The notes under the pieces were generated by a model. That model ran no database searches, had not been told where the DNA came from, and saw nothing but the letters and a program-made list of their open reading frames with translations. Of a DNA stretch of 7,481 nt, positions 6,844-7,481 are shown in pieces. Source of the stretch: an uncultured Propionibacteriaceae bacterium (lineage in GTDB: Bacteria; Actinomycetota; Actinomycetes; Propionibacteriales; Propionibacteriaceae); contig CALKHV010000171.1 of assembly GCA_937988865.1 (NCBI GenBank), positions 1 to 7,481 on the forward strand. The letters are read 5' to 3'. Both the position numbers and the translations under genes were made by a program. Numbering within the stretch: the stretch's first letter is position 1; the number at the start of each line of letters is the position of its first letter.

Positions 6844-6870
6844 CTGGCACTCGGGTTGAACGAGTGCTAA
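6844..6870. promoter_or_regulatory. CIRCE operator 1 (HrcA binding site)
   Basis: CTGGCACTC, 9-base spacer, GAGTGCTAA. The right half matches the CIRCE consensus (TTAGCACTC-N9-GAGTGCTAA) exactly and the left half differs at two outer positions. HrcA represses groES promoters through this element in many bacteria. It starts immediately after the methyltransferase stop codon and its spacer contains the probable -35 box. Confidence 0.93.
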
Positions 6871-6885
6871 TCGCGGGTGTAGCTT
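6856..6885 (+). promoter_or_regulatory. Probable groES promoter (-35 TTGAAC, -10 TAGCTT)
   Basis: TTGAAC (6856-6861) and TAGCTT (6880-6885, a TAnnnT-type -10) are separated by 18 bases. The -35 lies inside CIRCE 1, and the expected transcription start (~6891-6893) falls at the edge of CIRCE 2. This arrangement would let HrcA block both polymerase binding and initiation. The boxes were assigned by eye. Confidence 0.65.
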
Positions 6886-6890
6886 CGTGG

Positions 6891-6917
6891 TTGGCACTCT
6901 CCCTGTGAGTGTGCCAG
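6891..6917. promoter_or_regulatory. CIRCE-like operator 2 (imperfect)
   Basis: TTGGCACTC, 9-base spacer, GTGTGCCAG. The left half differs from the CIRCE consensus at one position. The right half is complementary to the left at 7 of 9 positions. It lies about 20 bases past CIRCE 1, over the expected transcription start. Paired CIRCE elements ahead of groES are known in other actinobacteria. Confidence 0.8.
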
Positions 6918-6955
6918 CTCCGGGGCGGCACCGCGACGACGCACCGGGCCCAACC

Positions 6956-6996
6956 GCCGGGTCACCGGCATTCGACACAGCAACCGAGAAATCGGT
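6956..6996 (+). other. Two predicted hairpins in the groES 5' leader
   Basis: Hairpin A is GCCGG-GTCA-CCGGC (6956-6969). Hairpin B is ACCGA-GAAA-TCGGT (6983-6996), a 5-bp stem with a GNRA tetraloop that ends 14 bases before the Shine-Dalgarno site. Both stems are perfect. The leader from the predicted transcription start is about 130 bases and holds no convincing ORF. A role in mRNA stability or translation is only a possibility. Confidence 0.45.
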
Positions 6997-7009
6997 GTGA
7001 AACCTAGTC

Positions 7010-7018
7010 AGAAAGGGG
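7010..7018 (+). promoter_or_regulatory. Shine-Dalgarno site of groES
   Basis: AGAAAGGGG, whose AGAAAGG part is fully complementary to the usual actinobacterial 16S rRNA 3' end (CCUUUCU). It ends 6 bases before the GTG at 7025 and fixes that start. It is among the strongest ribosome sites in the window, as expected for an abundant protein. Confidence 0.85.
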
Positions 7019-7024
7019 TTTGAC

Positions 7025-7321
7025 GTGGCAACCACGATCAAGCCGCTCGAGGACCGCGTCCTCGTTCAGCCTCTCGAAGCAGAGCAGACCACCGCCTTCG
7101 GTCTGGTCATCCCTGATACCGCCAAGGAGAAGCCCCAGGAGGGCGCCGTCATCGCCACGGGCCCCGGCCGCGTTGACGACAAGGGCGTCCGCATTCCGAT
7201 GGACGTCGCCGTCGGCGACATCGTGATCTTCTCGAAGTACGGGGGCACCGAGGTCAAGTACGACGGGCAGGAGTACCTCCTCCTCAACGCCCGCGACATC
7301 CTCGCCGTCGTTTCAAAATAA
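7025..7321 (+). CDS. groES: GroES co-chaperonin (Cpn10)
   Basis: A 98-residue Cpn10, the usual length. GroES forms the heptameric lid of the GroEL folding chamber in the cytoplasm. The N-terminal IKPLEDRVLVQ (5-15), the mobile loop with the GroEL-contacting GLVIP (26-30), then DTAKEKPQEGAVIATGPGR (31-49), the KYGGTEVKYDG segment (71-81) and the LLNARDILAVV end (86-96) all match actinobacterial GroES. It starts with GTG behind a strong Shine-Dalgarno site. Codon choice is less strictly G/C-ended than in the genes upstream (gtt, gaa, cct, att, aaa, TAA stop). It has its own CIRCE-controlled promoter, so transcription should rise on heat or protein-folding stress. No groEL is visible in the 160 bases that follow; it may lie beyond the repeat or elsewhere. 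Confidence 0.98.
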   Translation: MATTIKPLEDRVLVQPLEAEQTTAFGLVIPDTAKEKPQEGAVIATGPGRVDDKGVRIPMDVAVGDIVIFSKYGGTEVKYDGQEYLLLNARDILAVVSK

Positions 7322-7396
7322 GCGAGGAGGGACAGCCCCCTCGACCCCCGGCCCTCCGGCGCACCACCGCTTCGCGGTTGCCGTAGGGCGATGGAA
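7322..7396. repeat. 75-bp direct repeat after groES, copy 1
   Basis: Identical over 75 bases to 7407-7481, with a period of 85. The unit contains several short inverted repeats: CGAGG(A)GGG-ACAG-CCCCCTCG (7323-7343, 8-bp stem with one bulged A), CCGG-CCCT-CCGG (7348-7359), ACCGC-TTC-GCGGT (7366-7378) and TTGCC-GTAG-GGCGA (7378-7391, with a T-G pair). It begins directly after the groES TAA. I see no coding potential, and 85 is not a multiple of 3. Confidence 0.93.
7323..7343 (+). terminator. GC-rich stem-loop just after groES (possible transcript end)
   Basis: An 8-bp GC-rich stem with one bulged A and an ACAG loop starts 2 bases after the groES stop. There is no T-run after it (the next bases are acccccgg), so it is not a standard intrinsic terminator. 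Some actinobacterial terminators lack a U-tract, and the stem could instead protect the 3' end of the groES mRNA. The same structure recurs in copy 2 at 7408-7428. Confidence 0.35.
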
Positions 7397-7410
7397 TTGC
7401 CGCAAGGCGA
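7397..7410. repeat. Linker hairpin between the two 75-bp copies
   Basis: TTGCCGCAAGGCGA can fold into a 5-bp stem with a GCAA (GNRA) loop. It matches the TTGCCGTAGGGCGA segment inside each unit at 12 of 14 positions, so it looks like a diverged sub-repeat. Its last 4 bases are also the first 4 bases of copy 2. Confidence 0.6.
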
Positions 7411-7481
7411 GGAGGGACAGCCCCCTCGACCCCCGGCCCTCCGGCGCACCACCGCTTCGCGGTTGCCGTAGGGCGATGGAA
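7407..7481. repeat. 75-bp direct repeat after groES, copy 2 (reaches window edge)
   Basis: Exact copy of 7322-7396, including all four inverted repeats. It ends at the last base of the window, so the identity and the number of copies may continue beyond it. Confidence 0.93.

Noticed and set aside
6844..6870. HspR-type HAIR element instead of CIRCE
   Set aside because: The arms and the 9-base spacer match CIRCE (GCACTC/GAGTGC). The HAIR consensus (CTTGAGT-N7-ACTCAAG) is not present.
7066..7452. A 128-codon minus-strand ORF across groES and the repeat array
   Set aside because: It runs antisense to groES, has no recognisable product and depends on the repeat sequence for its length.
7322..7481. 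CRISPR array
   Set aside because: The repeat is 75 bases with a 10-base linker. CRISPR repeats are shorter with longer, unique spacers, and no cas gene is present.

Overview
The window looks like chromosomal DNA from a high-GC Gram-positive bacterium (Actinomycetota). Third codon positions are almost always G or C, GTG starts are common, and the tsaE-tsaB-rimI-tsaD block followed by a CIRCE-controlled groES is an actinobacterial arrangement. A Propionibacteriales/Nocardioidaceae-like source is my guess, made from gene order and protein style rather than from any search. All genes lie on the + strand.

Region 1 (1-2057) is the 3' part of a DEAD-box RNA helicase gene. Its N-terminal part is a long Arg/Asp/Tyr/Gln-rich tandem-repeat tail that is already open at the left edge, so the real start is outside the window. 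Region 2 (2069-5191) is a tightly packed t6A tRNA-modification cluster: a GNAT-TsaE fusion, tsaB, rimI and tsaD, joined by 4-base ATGA overlaps. Region 3 (5204-6843) carries a NUDIX hydrolase of the MTH1/MutT type and a SAM-dependent methyltransferase with a THUMP-like C-terminus, also overlapping by 4 bases (GTGA). Region 4 (6844-7321) is the heat-shock unit: two CIRCE operators flanking a probable sigma-70-type promoter, a leader with two predicted hairpins, a strong Shine-Dalgarno site and groES. Region 5 (7322-7481) has no gene. It holds two identical 75-bp copies of a hairpin-rich repeat with an 85-bp period, running off the right edge.

TsaB, TsaD and TsaE together make the bacterial threonylcarbamoyl-transfer machinery for A37 of ANN-decoding tRNAs. 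TsaC, which makes the threonylcarbamoyl-AMP substrate, is not in the window. The helicase, RimI, NUDIX and methyltransferase genes fit a general RNA/translation-maintenance and nucleotide-sanitation neighbourhood. groES has its own stress-controlled promoter. Most of the window is housekeeping. The items worth a second look are the repeat-rich helicase tail, the GNAT-TsaE fusion, the paired CIRCE operators and the 85-bp repeat after groES. Both window edges fall inside repeats, which suggests an assembly contig that broke at repeats.
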